64,000 bases of DNA from the NCBI GenBank assembly GCA_015066635.1, contig SVOA01000001.1, forward strand, positions 1 to 64,000, read 5' to 3'. Each line of letters starts with the position of its first letter. Positions within the stretch are counted from its first letter, which is position 1. This stretch comes from Oscillospiraceae bacterium (GTDB taxonomy: Bacteria > Bacillota > Clostridia > Oscillospirales > Acutalibacteraceae). Positions 29,840-38,919 of the stretch are shown one piece after another. The notes below the pieces were generated by a model. The model did not search any database and was not told the DNA's origin. It was given only the letters and a program-made list of their open reading frames with translations. The translations under genes and the position numbers were made by a program.

Positions 29840-31402
29840 TTATGAGTTAAACATACCGTTCTGGTCCATACGCATAATAATTGAAGCTATCTGCGCTCTT
29901 ACCGCCGTACCCTGCGGTGCAGCCGAACCGTCCGCCATACCGGTAATGACGTTATTCATTGCCGCCCACGCAAGCGGCTTTCTGGCAAAACTGCTGATGC
30001 TTGACTCGTCCTTGAAGTTTGCAAGAGTACTGTTTAAATTCGTTACGCTTACATAAGGTTTCTTCATATAATTGTAAAGAATAGTCGCAACCTGCTCTCT
30101 CGTTATCGGGTCGCCTACACCGAACTTGCCGTTCTGATAACCCGAAATTATGCCCTTATCAACACCCCATGCAACTGCTTTGCCGTAATATGAATTCATA
30201 TCAACGTCGGAAAGCTTGCACTTTGTGTATTTCGATAAATCTGCCTTTGAAATATTTGCGAGGATAACGACAAAGTCCTGTCTCTGAAGCGCGTCATTAG
30301 GTCCGAATCTTCCGTCCTGATAACCGTTTACGAATTTATGCTGAGCGCAGTATTTTACCGCGTCATAGTACCAGCTGCCCTTTTCAACGTCGGGGAAGCC
30401 CTTGTAGTCGTCTATCGGATCCGTTCCGGGATCGGGATCGTTGCCGGGGTCTGTTCCCGGGTCGGGATTTGTTCCCGTGGGAGGAATGGGCTCATATTTT
30501 GTATCGCCGCACTTACTGCAAACGCACTTTTTAATGCCTTCTCTGTCCTCCGCAGGAGCAAGGAAAACGCTCTCCGTATAGCTGTGTCCCGTAGGAGCAA
30601 CCGGCTCCGTATATGTGTATCCGCAGTCAAGACAGGTATATGTCTTTTCTCCGGGCTCGGTACATTTGGGCTGAGCAGTTACTTCACTTGTAAAATAGTG
30701 ATTGTATTTGTTGTCATAATAACAAACGCAGCTGATTCTCTCCTCATATTCCTCCTGCGCCTCGTCAAGGTCGCCGAGGAATACTTCCTCGCCTGTCATT
30801 ATATAATCGTTGACCATCGTTTTAACGGTTTCATCGTCAAGAGACCCGTCGCCGTTTATGCCCGTCTGAATAATTTTGATACCGTTCTTGCCAAGTTCAA
30901 CCCAGTTTCCGGCTGCAATGTTTACTGCGCCCTTAACCACCTGAATAAGAACGTTGGTCGAAAACAGAGCGCTGTCGCCCTGAATATTTCTCAATGAAGT
31001 ACAGCCAATCATCGCCTTTGCAGACATCTGTGAATCGGTAACAAGGTTCGCCTGAATTTCAAGCGTGTCAACCGATTTCATATTTGCAAAAACATAGTCG
31101 CCGACTCTCGTGATGTCCTCTTCGATAACAATTCTCGTAACATCCGTTCTGCCTGCAAAGGGGCCCTCTGCGGCGCTCGGATAATCGGGCGTTTCGCCGT
31201 TGTAAAGTCCGTCGCCCGACAGATACAGAACTCTGTTATCCTTGTCAATGGCATAATATGCCGTGTGAGTTCCGTCGGTAAGCACTCCGCGTTCAAAGTA
31301 ACGAAGTGAGGTTGTGTCTGCGTATGCTGCTGTCTGGAACAGACATATCAGCAACATTACCAAGGTGAGTGTGAGGGAAATTACTTTGTTTTTTCTGCTC
31401 AT
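29840..31402 (-). CDS. Secreted S-layer-homology protein with a leucine-rich-like N-terminal region
   Basis: 520 residues with a signal peptide (MSRKNKVISLTLTLVMLL...AYA). The start follows GGCGGA; a six-residue longer frame is less likely. Residues 25-140 resemble a BspA-type leucine-rich surface repeat (VTRIVIEEDITRVGDYVFANM, then a CTSLRNI segment). Two CxxC knuckles occur near 265-325 (CLDCGYTYTEP, CSKCGDTKYEP). A Pro/Asp/Gly linker leads to three SLH domains (about 350-520) that bind wall polymers. It is a wall-attached surface protein, and it follows a dockerin protein in the same direction. Confidence 0.88.
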   Translation of the reverse strand: MSRKNKVISLTLTLVMLLICLFQTAAYADTTSLRYFERGVLTDGTHTAYYAIDKDNRVLYLSGDGLYNGETPDYPSAAEGPFAGRTDVTRIVIEEDITRVGDYVFANMKSVDTLEIQANLVTDSQMSAKAMIGCTSLRNIQGDSALFSTNVLIQVVKGAVNIAAGNWVELGKNGIKIIQTGINGDGSLDDETVKTMVNDYIMTGEEVFLGDLDEAQEEYEERISCVCYYDNKYNHYFTSEVTAQPKCTEPGEKTYTCLDCGYTYTEPVAPTGHSYTESVFLAPAEDREGIKKCVCSKCGDTKYEPIPPTGTNPDPGTDPGNDPDPGTDPIDDYKGFPDVEKGSWYYDAVKYCAQHKFVNGYQDGRFGPNDALQRQDFVVILANISKADLSKYTKCKLSDVDMNSYYGKAVAWGVDKGIISGYQNGKFGVGDPITREQVATILYNYMKKPYVSVTNLNSTLANFKDESSISSFARKPLAWAAMNNVITGMADGSAAPQGTAVRAQIASIIMRMDQNGMFNS

Positions 31403-31416
31403 TTTTGCTCCGCCTT

Positions 31417-32436
31417 TCAATTACTATTTACAGCCTTATCAATATCATATAAATCAAACATATCCACAGCTCTGTCGCCGTCATAATCGGCGGCTCTGCG
31501 GAAAAGGTCCGTTCCGTCGCCGTCAAGAGCCGTGCCGTTTGCAAGGTGGTCCTTAATCTTTATATAGTCTGCGCCGTCGCAGGTTCCGTTACCGTCGGCG
31601 TCTCCCCTGACAACAAGGTCATAAACTCTGTAAACCGTGCCGTTGCTCCGTTTAACCGTAACCTTGTCTTTGGTGCGGTTGCCCGAGCTTTCAAAACTGC
31701 CGTTGATAACGGCAATATAATCGGAGAGCCCCGAAACCGAAGTACCTGCGGGGATACCCGATACAACTCCGTCACGGGTGTCAATCTCTGCCGTCTGCAA
31801 AGCGGTAATGCGCGGTGCCGAAGCGTCAACCGTAACAGAAACCGTCGCCTCGTTAAGAAGAATTTTTGATACGCTTTCGGGTACCGAATCTGCCGTTGAG
31901 GTTCCGCTCGTATTGAGTCCGAAATAAAGCATTCCATATGGCTTTGCCGCTGTCTTTTTAGATTTTACCGTGCAGAAAATGTCCGACGTTCCCGACGCGC
32001 CGTCCTTTGCTCTGAGCGTAAGTCTCATAGCGGGTGTATTATCGTGTATTTCGATTTCATTTCCGCCCCTTGCAACATACAGAATTGCCGCCGCGCCGTA
32101 CTCTGACTGAGAATATCCGACATTGTTAAACAGTTTTGCATAATCGGACGAATCGGGAGTTATTACCGCAGAGTCCGAAATGACGGGTTCTGCCTCGACA
32201 AACTCAAACATTGATGAATTGTAGTAAACGGGAACGCACGCCGTACTAAGATAAAACGAGGTTGAAAAGCTGACCGAAACCGTAACGGTTTCGCCTACTG
32301 CAAGCTCTGTCCTGTCGGGAGTAAGATAAACGTTTACCGTATCAACCGTATTAAGAGCAAACAGTCCTGCCGCAGCAGCCGTTAAGGAAATTATCAGTAC
32401 CGTGATTATTGCCGTTAAAAATTTTTTGCTTTTCAT
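31417..32436 (-). CDS. Secreted protein with cohesin-like and dockerin domains
   Basis: 339 residues. A signal peptide or anchor (1-28) is followed by a beta-rich, cohesin-like domain (about 33-185) with the motif LAVGETVTVSVSFS. A linker then leads to a type I dockerin-like pair of calcium loops, GDADGNGTCDGADYIKIKDH (near 275) and DYDGDRAVDMFDLYDID (near 318). Cohesin and dockerin modules build cellulosomes or other surface assemblies in ruminococci. The gene sits 14 bp from the SLH-domain gene, so the pair may form one surface complex. Confidence 0.8.
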   Translation of the reverse strand: MKSKKFLTAIITVLIISLTAAAAGLFALNTVDTVNVYLTPDRTELAVGETVTVSVSFSTSFYLSTACVPVYYNSSMFEFVEAEPVISDSAVITPDSSDYAKLFNNVGYSQSEYGAAAILYVARGGNEIEIHDNTPAMRLTLRAKDGASGTSDIFCTVKSKKTAAKPYGMLYFGLNTSGTSTADSVPESVSKILLNEATVSVTVDASAPRITALQTAEIDTRDGVVSGIPAGTSVSGLSDYIAVINGSFESSGNRTKDKVTVKRSNGTVYRVYDLVVRGDADGNGTCDGADYIKIKDHLANGTALDGDGTDLFRRAADYDGDRAVDMFDLYDIDKAVNSN

Positions 32437-32508
32437 ACCGTGTCTCTTTACTTTTTTGAGTTATATTTTATTATACCACAGTATTTTCATTTTGCATAGT
32501 GAAAAATA

Positions 32509-32533
32509 AAAAACGGTACCTGGTACCGTTTTT
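32509..32533 (-). terminator. Terminator after the CDF transporter gene
   Basis: AAAAACGGTACC-T-GGTACCGTTTTT is almost fully palindromic and lies just beyond the CDF stop. It should work on either strand. Confidence 0.8.
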
Positions 32534-32536
32534 CTT

Positions 32537-33658
32537 TTAAATATCCGAAATATCAATATCGGGAGTTATCTGAATACTGTATTCGGGATAAAGCTCCTTG
32601 ATTTCGCCGTATATGGTTTCAATCCCCTCTCTGTGGTCAATGTCAAAGCTCATTACCACATCAAAGCGCATTATTTTTTCCTTTTCATCAACATAAAAGC
32701 CGTGAAGCTGAAGCGCCCAGTCATGGCTCATAACCTTTTCAAGCACTTCGTTTCTGATTTTTGCAACGGTTTCGCTGCCCGTGTTATACGAATAAACTCC
32801 GACTCCCGTAAGCACAACGCCTGTCTCCATATAGACCTTAGCCTGAATTCTCCTCGACAGCGTGTCAACCTCATCAACGGTCATTGTGTCGGGAAGCTCA
32901 AGATGGACGGAAGCATAATTTTTCTGCGGACCGTAATTGTTAAGAATTACATCATACGCTCCCCTTACCTTTTCCTCTTCGAGTATAATTCTTTTAATGT
33001 TTGAAACAAGCTCGGGGTCTGCCCTTCTGCCAAGTATATCGCTTATTGTTTCCCCTGCCATTTCAACACCCGCTTTTATAATAAACAGAGAAATCAGCAC
33101 TCCGACATAAGCCTCAAGACAGATGCCCTTGAATATATAAATCAGTGCCGAAGCGAGTACCGAAAATGAAATCAGCGCATCAAACATAGCGTCTTTTCCC
33201 GAGGCTATAAGCGACTGTGAACCGACCTGCACACCCTTTGATTTAACATACCTGCCGAGAAACAGCTTAACTATTACCGCCGCCGAAATAATAATCAGCG
33301 AAACCTTTGAGTAATCGGGCTGAACAGGGTTTATGATTTTCTTTACAGACTCGACAACTGACGTAACACCGGCATATAAAACGAGTGCCGAAACTATCAG
33401 CGCGCTTATGTACTCAACCCTTCCGTGTCCGAGCGGATGCTTTTTATCGGGCATCTTATTCGCAATTTTTGCCCCTGCTATCGTAACTACAGACGAAAGC
33501 ACATCCGAAAGGTTGTTAACTGCGTCAAGCACTATCGCTATGGAATTTGCGGCAAGTCCGACCGCCGCCTTGAATATTACCAGCAGAATATTTGCGGCTA
33601 TTCCTATTATGCTCGTTCTGACAATAACTCTGTTTCTGCTGTTTGTTTTTTCCGACAT
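32537..33658 (-). CDS. Cation diffusion facilitator family transporter
   Basis: 373 residues. Six membrane helices (about 12-215) carry the site A motif DAVNNLSDVLSS (near 40), the GHGRVEY segment (near 77) and GKDAMFDAL (near 155), which supply the Asp and His metal ligands. A cytoplasmic ferredoxin-like domain follows, with HLELPDTMTVDEVD (near 250). A further C-terminal segment (300-373) repeats this fold partly (MRFDVVMSFDIDHR). It exports divalent metals, probably Zn2+, Mn2+ or Fe2+, in exchange for protons; the metal cannot be told. Confidence 0.9.
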   Translation of the reverse strand: MSEKTNSRNRVIVRTSIIGIAANILLVIFKAAVGLAANSIAIVLDAVNNLSDVLSSVVTIAGAKIANKMPDKKHPLGHGRVEYISALIVSALVLYAGVTSVVESVKKIINPVQPDYSKVSLIIISAAVIVKLFLGRYVKSKGVQVGSQSLIASGKDAMFDALISFSVLASALIYIFKGICLEAYVGVLISLFIIKAGVEMAGETISDILGRRADPELVSNIKRIILEEEKVRGAYDVILNNYGPQKNYASVHLELPDTMTVDEVDTLSRRIQAKVYMETGVVLTGVGVYSYNTGSETVAKIRNEVLEKVMSHDWALQLHGFYVDEKEKIMRFDVVMSFDIDHREGIETIYGEIKELYPEYSIQITPDIDISDI

Positions 33659-33692
33659 AAATATACCCTTCCATCCATATTATAAGTTTATT

Positions 33693-35039
33693 TTATTCTT
33701 TTATAAGAAGCGCTGCACTCTCCACATGCACCGTTCTCGGAAACAGGTCCACGCCTGCAAGCTTTACCGTTTTGTAGCCGTGCTCATTAAACCGTCCGCA
33801 GTCTCTTGCGAGCGTGGCGGGGTCGCACGAAACATACACTATTTTTTTTGGCGCTATCTCACTTACTGTATCCGTAAGTTCTTTGCTGCAGCCCTTTCTC
33901 GGAGGGTCAAGAATAACTACCTCGGGTCTTTCTGCACGGTCTTTAAGCATTTTTGCAGCCGATGCCGCATCCATACAGTAGAATTCTGCGTTATCAATGC
34001 CATTAAGCTTTGCATTGAATTTCGCATCCTCAACTGCGTCTGCCACAATTTCTACGCCTATAATCCTTTTGGCTTTGTCAGCCATACTGAGCCCTATCGT
34101 TCCTGCCCCGCAATAGAGGTCAAGCACCGTTTCGCTGCCGTCAAGGTCTGCAAATTCAGCTGCCTTGCCGTAAAGCTTCTCTGCCTGAGCACGGTTTATC
34201 TGATAAAACGACAGAGGCGAGAGTCTTACCCTGACGCCGCAAAGTTCGTCAAAAATATAATCCTCTCCCCACAATGTAACGCACTGTGTACCGAGTATGA
34301 CATTCGTCATATTTTTATTGATATTCAGCACTACGCTTTTTATTCCGGGGATAACAAGCACTCTTTCGAGCAGTTCCCTGCTCCTCGGAATACTGTCGCC
34401 GTTTATTACAAGGCAGAGCATTATTTCCCCCGTTGCAAATGCCTTGCGCAGAAAGATATGCCTTAAAAGTCCCGTACCGCTTTCGCCGTCATATACGGGG
34501 ATGCCGAATTCAATTATCCACTTTCTGATTATCCCCACTATATCCGAAAACTCGGGCGCTGACAGAACGCATTTTTCACAATCGACTATTCTGTGGGTAT
34601 GCCTTGTGTAGAAGCCGATATTAAGTCTGCCGTTAAATCCGACGGGGTATTCCGCCTTGTTTCTGTAATGCGTCAGCTCCTCCGCCTCTATGAAACAGTC
34701 AACGCTTTTATCCGTTCCGCCGATTCTCCTGAAGGTGTTTTCGATTTTATCCCTTTTCATTTCTATTTCGGAGGAATATGAGATATGTCTGAAAGCACAG
34801 CCGCCGCAGGAATCCGACACGGCGCAGTCCGAGGGAATTCTGTTCTCGGACGGGCGAAGAATTCTGAGCGTCTTTGCAACGGCATAGTTCTGTTTAACCT
34901 TGATTATGTGCGCAAGAACTCTGTCCCCCGCCGCGGAACCGCCGACAAAGACAGCCATACCTTCGTATCTGCCGACTCCGCTGCCCTCTGAGGTAAAAGA
35001 TTCTATTTCAAGTTCAATTTCGTCATTTTTCTTTAGCAT
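33693..35039 (-). CDS. rlmD: 23S rRNA (uracil-5-)-methyltransferase, RumA/RlmD type with TRAM domain
   Basis: 448 residues. An N-terminal TRAM RNA-binding domain (1-60), an iron-sulfur cluster region (CAVSDSCGGCAFRH, then CEKC near 160) and a SAM methyltransferase fold with VLDLYCGAGTIGLSMA (near 310), LDPPRKGC (near 385) and the nucleophile in VYVSCDPATLARD (near 405). The family makes 5-methyluridine in 23S rRNA. A second, shorter paralogue lies at 56498-57676. Which uridine each methylates cannot be told from sequence; rlmD is the conventional name. Confidence 0.88.
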   Translation of the reverse strand: MLKKNDEIELEIESFTSEGSGVGRYEGMAVFVGGSAAGDRVLAHIIKVKQNYAVAKTLRILRPSENRIPSDCAVSDSCGGCAFRHISYSSEIEMKRDKIENTFRRIGGTDKSVDCFIEAEELTHYRNKAEYPVGFNGRLNIGFYTRHTHRIVDCEKCVLSAPEFSDIVGIIRKWIIEFGIPVYDGESGTGLLRHIFLRKAFATGEIMLCLVINGDSIPRSRELLERVLVIPGIKSVVLNINKNMTNVILGTQCVTLWGEDYIFDELCGVRVRLSPLSFYQINRAQAEKLYGKAAEFADLDGSETVLDLYCGAGTIGLSMADKAKRIIGVEIVADAVEDAKFNAKLNGIDNAEFYCMDAASAAKMLKDRAERPEVVILDPPRKGCSKELTDTVSEIAPKKIVYVSCDPATLARDCGRFNEHGYKTVKLAGVDLFPRTVHVESAALLIKE

Positions 35040-35055
35040 TTTATTTCCTCTTGTG

Positions 35056-35083
35056 AAAAACGGGCAGGTAAACTGCCCGTTTA
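35056..35083 (-). terminator. Terminator after the M23 peptidase gene
   Basis: CGGGCAG and CTGCCCG pair around GTAAA, with T-rich sequence beyond on the minus strand. Confidence 0.85.
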
Positions 35084-35086
35084 TTT

Positions 35087-36793
35087 TTATCTGCCGAGGT
35101 ACGGCATCGGGTTAACACGCGAGCCGTTAATATAGACCTCGAAGTGAAGATGCGGTCCGGTAACGTTTCCGCTTGAACCGATATTGCCTATGGCCTGTCC
35201 TGCCGAAACGTGCTGACCTCCCGATACCTTAAACGAGCCGGGCAGCATATGCGCGTATCTCGTCATAACTCCGTTGCCGTGGTTTATGAGGACATTATAG
35301 CCCCAGCTCGGATGGTAGCTCGCCGAAACAACGGTTCCCGAGCCTGCCGCAACAATCGTGCAGCCCGTGCTGTTTCCTCCGGGTTTGACTATATCAATTC
35401 CTCCGTGACGGCGTCTGCCGCCGAAGCCCGAGGAAACATTGTATGCGCCTATCGCCGGCCATACGAATCTGCCGCCGAAATTCTTGACCGTGCCCGAGCT
35501 TACCGTACCGTATCTTGAAACCGCATAGGTCTTGCTGCCGACCTGAATCTGCTCGTCCACCGGTTCTCTCGTGGTTACTCTCGAAATCTCCTGAACCCTT
35601 ACCTTGACGCCGTCAATATAGGTTACGCGCTCGGTAACTAACTGCTCGCCGTTAACGCCTGTTTTTACGGTCTTTTTGGTTCCCTTGTAAAGGTTGGGAT
35701 TCTGAGTGGTAATCGTCTTGAACGGGATAGAAACCGTCCTCGTTTCGGTGCGCGTTACCTGAACTCTGATAAAGTTAACCTCGCTTGTTATCATAAGCTT
35801 CTCGCCGACATAAACATTGTTCTTTGCCGATGGATTAAGCTCATAAAGCTTTGCCGTTGAGATACCGAATTTCTGTGCAATTCCCGAAGGAGTATCGCCG
35901 GACTGAACCGCATAGTAGGTTGCCTCGTTCTTTTTGCCCGCAAGTCTTTCGCTGAGTCTGACGGCGTCCCAGATAGTATTCTCATTATCGGGGTACATAC
36001 CCTGAATATAAGCTATATCCTCAACAAAACTTACCGTGCCGTCGCCGCCTGCGTCATAGCTTTTGAGTATATTGTCAAAGACGGTAACTGCGTCTGTTTC
36101 GTTCTTTACCGCACACAGAAATTCGCCGTCAATATAGATACCGCAGGCATTGGTAATGTTACTGCCCGAGCGCTCTATCATCTTTTTGGCAATAGACTCG
36201 CTGTCGTTAAGGTCGGTAAGACTTACGGGAACTATCTCATACTGCGTGCTCTTTATAATCTCGTTTTCATCCGAAGATTTAATTGCGGTTTCCAGTCTCT
36301 GCTCTGCCTTGCTCTGCGCGTCAAGATATACCGACTCTCTGTCAACAATGCCTATATCCGAATTGTTATAGGTTATTTTAAGTCCGAGCTTCATACTGTT
36401 ACAGTAGTAAACCGTAACGCAGAGAACTGCAAATGCAAATACGGGAAGCACAACGTTTGTAAATACCGAGAATACCACGCCGTGCTTTGCAAAAGCCTTC
36501 CTCGCATAATACTTGAATATGCTCCAACCCTGCTTTTTATTGATTTTGAACATTTCCCTGATACCTGAGGAGGTGCTCTTTACCTCCCCGACAAGCTCCT
36601 TAGTCTCCGCCCTTGCATTACGGACGGTGGAAAAGAACTTCTCATCAAGGAAAAAGAAGCCGGCATACAGAACGGAACCAAGCGCCTTAACGGGCTTAGC
36701 CAGCATAACAAAGAGCCATTTGAAAATCTTACCGAGTACTTCTGCCGCGGTCAGACCAAGGCTGTAAAGTTTTTCATAAATAAAGTCAAACAT
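35087..36793 (-). CDS. Membrane-anchored M23 endopeptidase with LysM and G5 domains
   Basis: 568 residues. A cytoplasmic and amphipathic N-terminal part (1-115) precedes one membrane segment (about 117-140, VFSVFTNVVLPVFAFAVLCVTVYY). Outside follow a LysM domain (about 290-335, YYAVQSGDTPSGIAQKFGIS), a G5 domain (about 340-420) and a peptidase M23 domain (about 440-568). The zinc-site residues are in RRRHGGIDIV and GPHLHFEVY, and HGNGVMTRYAHM carries the catalytic His. It cuts cross-links in peptidoglycan. The architecture resembles clostridial cell-wall hydrolases with G5-LysM modules. It is followed by a terminator. Confidence 0.92.
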   Translation of the reverse strand: MFDFIYEKLYSLGLTAAEVLGKIFKWLFVMLAKPVKALGSVLYAGFFFLDEKFFSTVRNARAETKELVGEVKSTSSGIREMFKINKKQGWSIFKYYARKAFAKHGVVFSVFTNVVLPVFAFAVLCVTVYYCNSMKLGLKITYNNSDIGIVDRESVYLDAQSKAEQRLETAIKSSDENEIIKSTQYEIVPVSLTDLNDSESIAKKMIERSGSNITNACGIYIDGEFLCAVKNETDAVTVFDNILKSYDAGGDGTVSFVEDIAYIQGMYPDNENTIWDAVRLSERLAGKKNEATYYAVQSGDTPSGIAQKFGISTAKLYELNPSAKNNVYVGEKLMITSEVNFIRVQVTRTETRTVSIPFKTITTQNPNLYKGTKKTVKTGVNGEQLVTERVTYIDGVKVRVQEISRVTTREPVDEQIQVGSKTYAVSRYGTVSSGTVKNFGGRFVWPAIGAYNVSSGFGGRRRHGGIDIVKPGGNSTGCTIVAAGSGTVVSASYHPSWGYNVLINHGNGVMTRYAHMLPGSFKVSGGQHVSAGQAIGNIGSSGNVTGPHLHFEVYINGSRVNPMPYLGR

Positions 36794-36874
36794 AATTTCT
36801 CCGCTGTCTGTTTTTATATGCCGTATAACTTATATATTTTACCACATATTGAGATTATTTTCAAGTTTTACGCA

Positions 36875-38902
36875 TCACACGCCGTAATTGTCGGCAAACA
36901 GAGTTTCAACCTGCCTTCTCAATTTTCTGTTCTTTTCGCTCTCAAGATACCTGTCGTCCTCTATTACCTTGTTTGCCGCGCGCTGCGCCTTCATCAGAAG
37001 TTCCGTGTCCGTGAGTATGTCCGCAAGCGCAAGCCTGGGAAGTCCGTGCTGGCGTTTGCCGAAAAAGTCTCCGGGTCCTCTTAATTTAAGGTCTGCATCG
37101 GCTATTTTGAAGCCGTCCGAAGTCCTGCACATAATGTCAAATCTCGTCTTTGCTTCCTCGTTTTGGGCGTCGGAAACAAGTATGCAGGTTGACTTTTCAC
37201 TGCCTCTGCCTATTCTGCCTCTTAACTGATGAAGCTGTGAGAGACCGAAGCGCTCGGCATTTTCAATGACCATTACGGTTGCGTTGGGCACATCGACGCC
37301 GACTTCAATTACCACGGTTGAAATAAGCAGGTCTATGTTTCCCGCCGCAAAGCTCCGCATAACTTCGTCCTTGTCCTTCGGCTTCATACGTCCGTGCAGA
37401 AGTCCTACTCTGTAAGAGGCAAATTCAGACTGTGAGAGAAGTCCGTACAGCTCCTCGGCAGGAACTATATCGCTCTCTCCCTCCTCGACAAGAGGACAGA
37501 CTATATACCCCTGACTGCCTGCGTCAAGGTGCTTTTTTATGAATTTATATATTCTCTCGTGATAATCTCTGCCCACGCAATAGGTGTCAACGCTCTGTCT
37601 GCCCGGAGGAAGCTCGTCAAGAACCGAAACATTAAGGTCGCCGTACAGAATCATGGCGAGAGTCCTCGGTATAGGCGTTGCCGACATAACATAAATATGC
37701 GGATTTCTGCCTTTTTCCGACAGACTTGTGCGCTGAGCAACGCCGAAGCGGTGCTGTTCATCCGTAATTACCAGACCGAGATTACCGAATTCAACGTCCT
37801 CCTGAATAAGCGCGTGCGTACCGATTGCAAGTGAAATTTCTCCGCTTTTAAGTTTTTCCTTTATTATCTTCTTTTCAGCCGCCTTTGTACTGCCCGTAAG
37901 AAGCACGGCTGAAATACCCGTGTCTCTGAGAAGCTTTTCAAAAGTCCTGATATGCTGCTCCGCAAGTACCTCGGTAGGCGCCATCATGGCGCACTGATAG
38001 CCGTTCTTTACCACGGTGTAAATCAGCGCCGCGGCAACCGCAGTTTTGCCAGAACCGACGTCTCCCTGCAGGAGTCTGTTCATTGGCTCGTTTTTCTGCA
38101 TGTCTGAGAGCGCCTCACGCACCGCCCTTTTCTGTGCGTTTGTCATCTCAAACGGCAAAGTGCTGATGAATTCCCCTGAGCAATCGTTTTTTATTACACA
38201 GCCTGAAAGCGTGCGGGTTCTGTTTTTTATCGAAAGCAGTCCTAACTGAAGGGCAAACAGCTCGTCAAAAATAAGTCTGTTCCTTGCCCTCTCAAGCGAG
38301 GCGTAGTCTGCGGGGAAGTGAATATTCCTTATCGCAAAGTCGAGAGAACAGAGTGAATTCTCTCTGATTATCGTGTCGGGAAGGTACTCGGGAACAGTCG
38401 CAATCTCGTCAAGCGCCGTCTTTACGACCTTCTCAATCTGCTTTGAGGTCAGCGTATTTGACTGAGGATATACAGGTACTATACGGGCGTCGGACGCCGC
38501 CTTTCTGAATACGGGAGAGGTCATTTCTCTCGCTCCGTATCTGTTGAGCGTTACCTTGCCGAAGAAATAGTATTCCTCGCCCTCTTTAAGCATATTCTTT
38601 ATATATTTATTGTTAAAGAAGGTCATATTCATAAGACCTATTCCGTCTGTAACGGAGGTCTTGGAGAGCGTTCTGCCTCCGGGGATTCTTACCGAGGTCG
38701 GCGTATCGCTGACTATGGCTTTGATACAGCAGTTTTCGTTAAGCGGAGCCTCTTTCACGGAGTAAACCCTGCTCCAGTCCTCATAGGTTCTCGGATAATA
38801 ACGCAAAAGAGCACCGACCGTGTCAACGGAAAGCTTTTTAAAGCTCTCTGCCCTGACACTGCCAACGCCCTTTATATATCTTATATCCGTTGAGAAGTTC
38901 AT
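36875..38902 (-). CDS. recG: ATP-dependent DNA helicase RecG
   Basis: 675 residues, full length. An N-terminal OB-fold wedge domain (about 50-150) precedes the helicase core: Walker A GDVGSGKTAVAAALI (near 275), the DEQH box (ITDEQHRFG, near 375), MSATPIPRTLAMIL (near 400) and QLHQLRGRIGRGSEKS (near 570). RecG reverses stalled replication forks and branch-migrates Holliday junctions. It follows the solute-binding lipoprotein gene by 17 bp on the same strand. Confidence 0.97.
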   Translation of the reverse strand: MNFSTDIRYIKGVGSVRAESFKKLSVDTVGALLRYYPRTYEDWSRVYSVKEAPLNENCCIKAIVSDTPTSVRIPGGRTLSKTSVTDGIGLMNMTFFNNKYIKNMLKEGEEYYFFGKVTLNRYGAREMTSPVFRKAASDARIVPVYPQSNTLTSKQIEKVVKTALDEIATVPEYLPDTIIRENSLCSLDFAIRNIHFPADYASLERARNRLIFDELFALQLGLLSIKNRTRTLSGCVIKNDCSGEFISTLPFEMTNAQKRAVREALSDMQKNEPMNRLLQGDVGSGKTAVAAALIYTVVKNGYQCAMMAPTEVLAEQHIRTFEKLLRDTGISAVLLTGSTKAAEKKIIKEKLKSGEISLAIGTHALIQEDVEFGNLGLVITDEQHRFGVAQRTSLSEKGRNPHIYVMSATPIPRTLAMILYGDLNVSVLDELPPGRQSVDTYCVGRDYHERIYKFIKKHLDAGSQGYIVCPLVEEGESDIVPAEELYGLLSQSEFASYRVGLLHGRMKPKDKDEVMRSFAAGNIDLLISTVVIEVGVDVPNATVMVIENAERFGLSQLHQLRGRIGRGSEKSTCILVSDAQNEEAKTRFDIMCRTSDGFKIADADLKLRGPGDFFGKRQHGLPRLALADILTDTELLMKAQRAANKVIEDDRYLESEKNRKLRRQVETLFADNYGV

Positions 38903-38919
38903 ATCAAAACCTCTTGTAA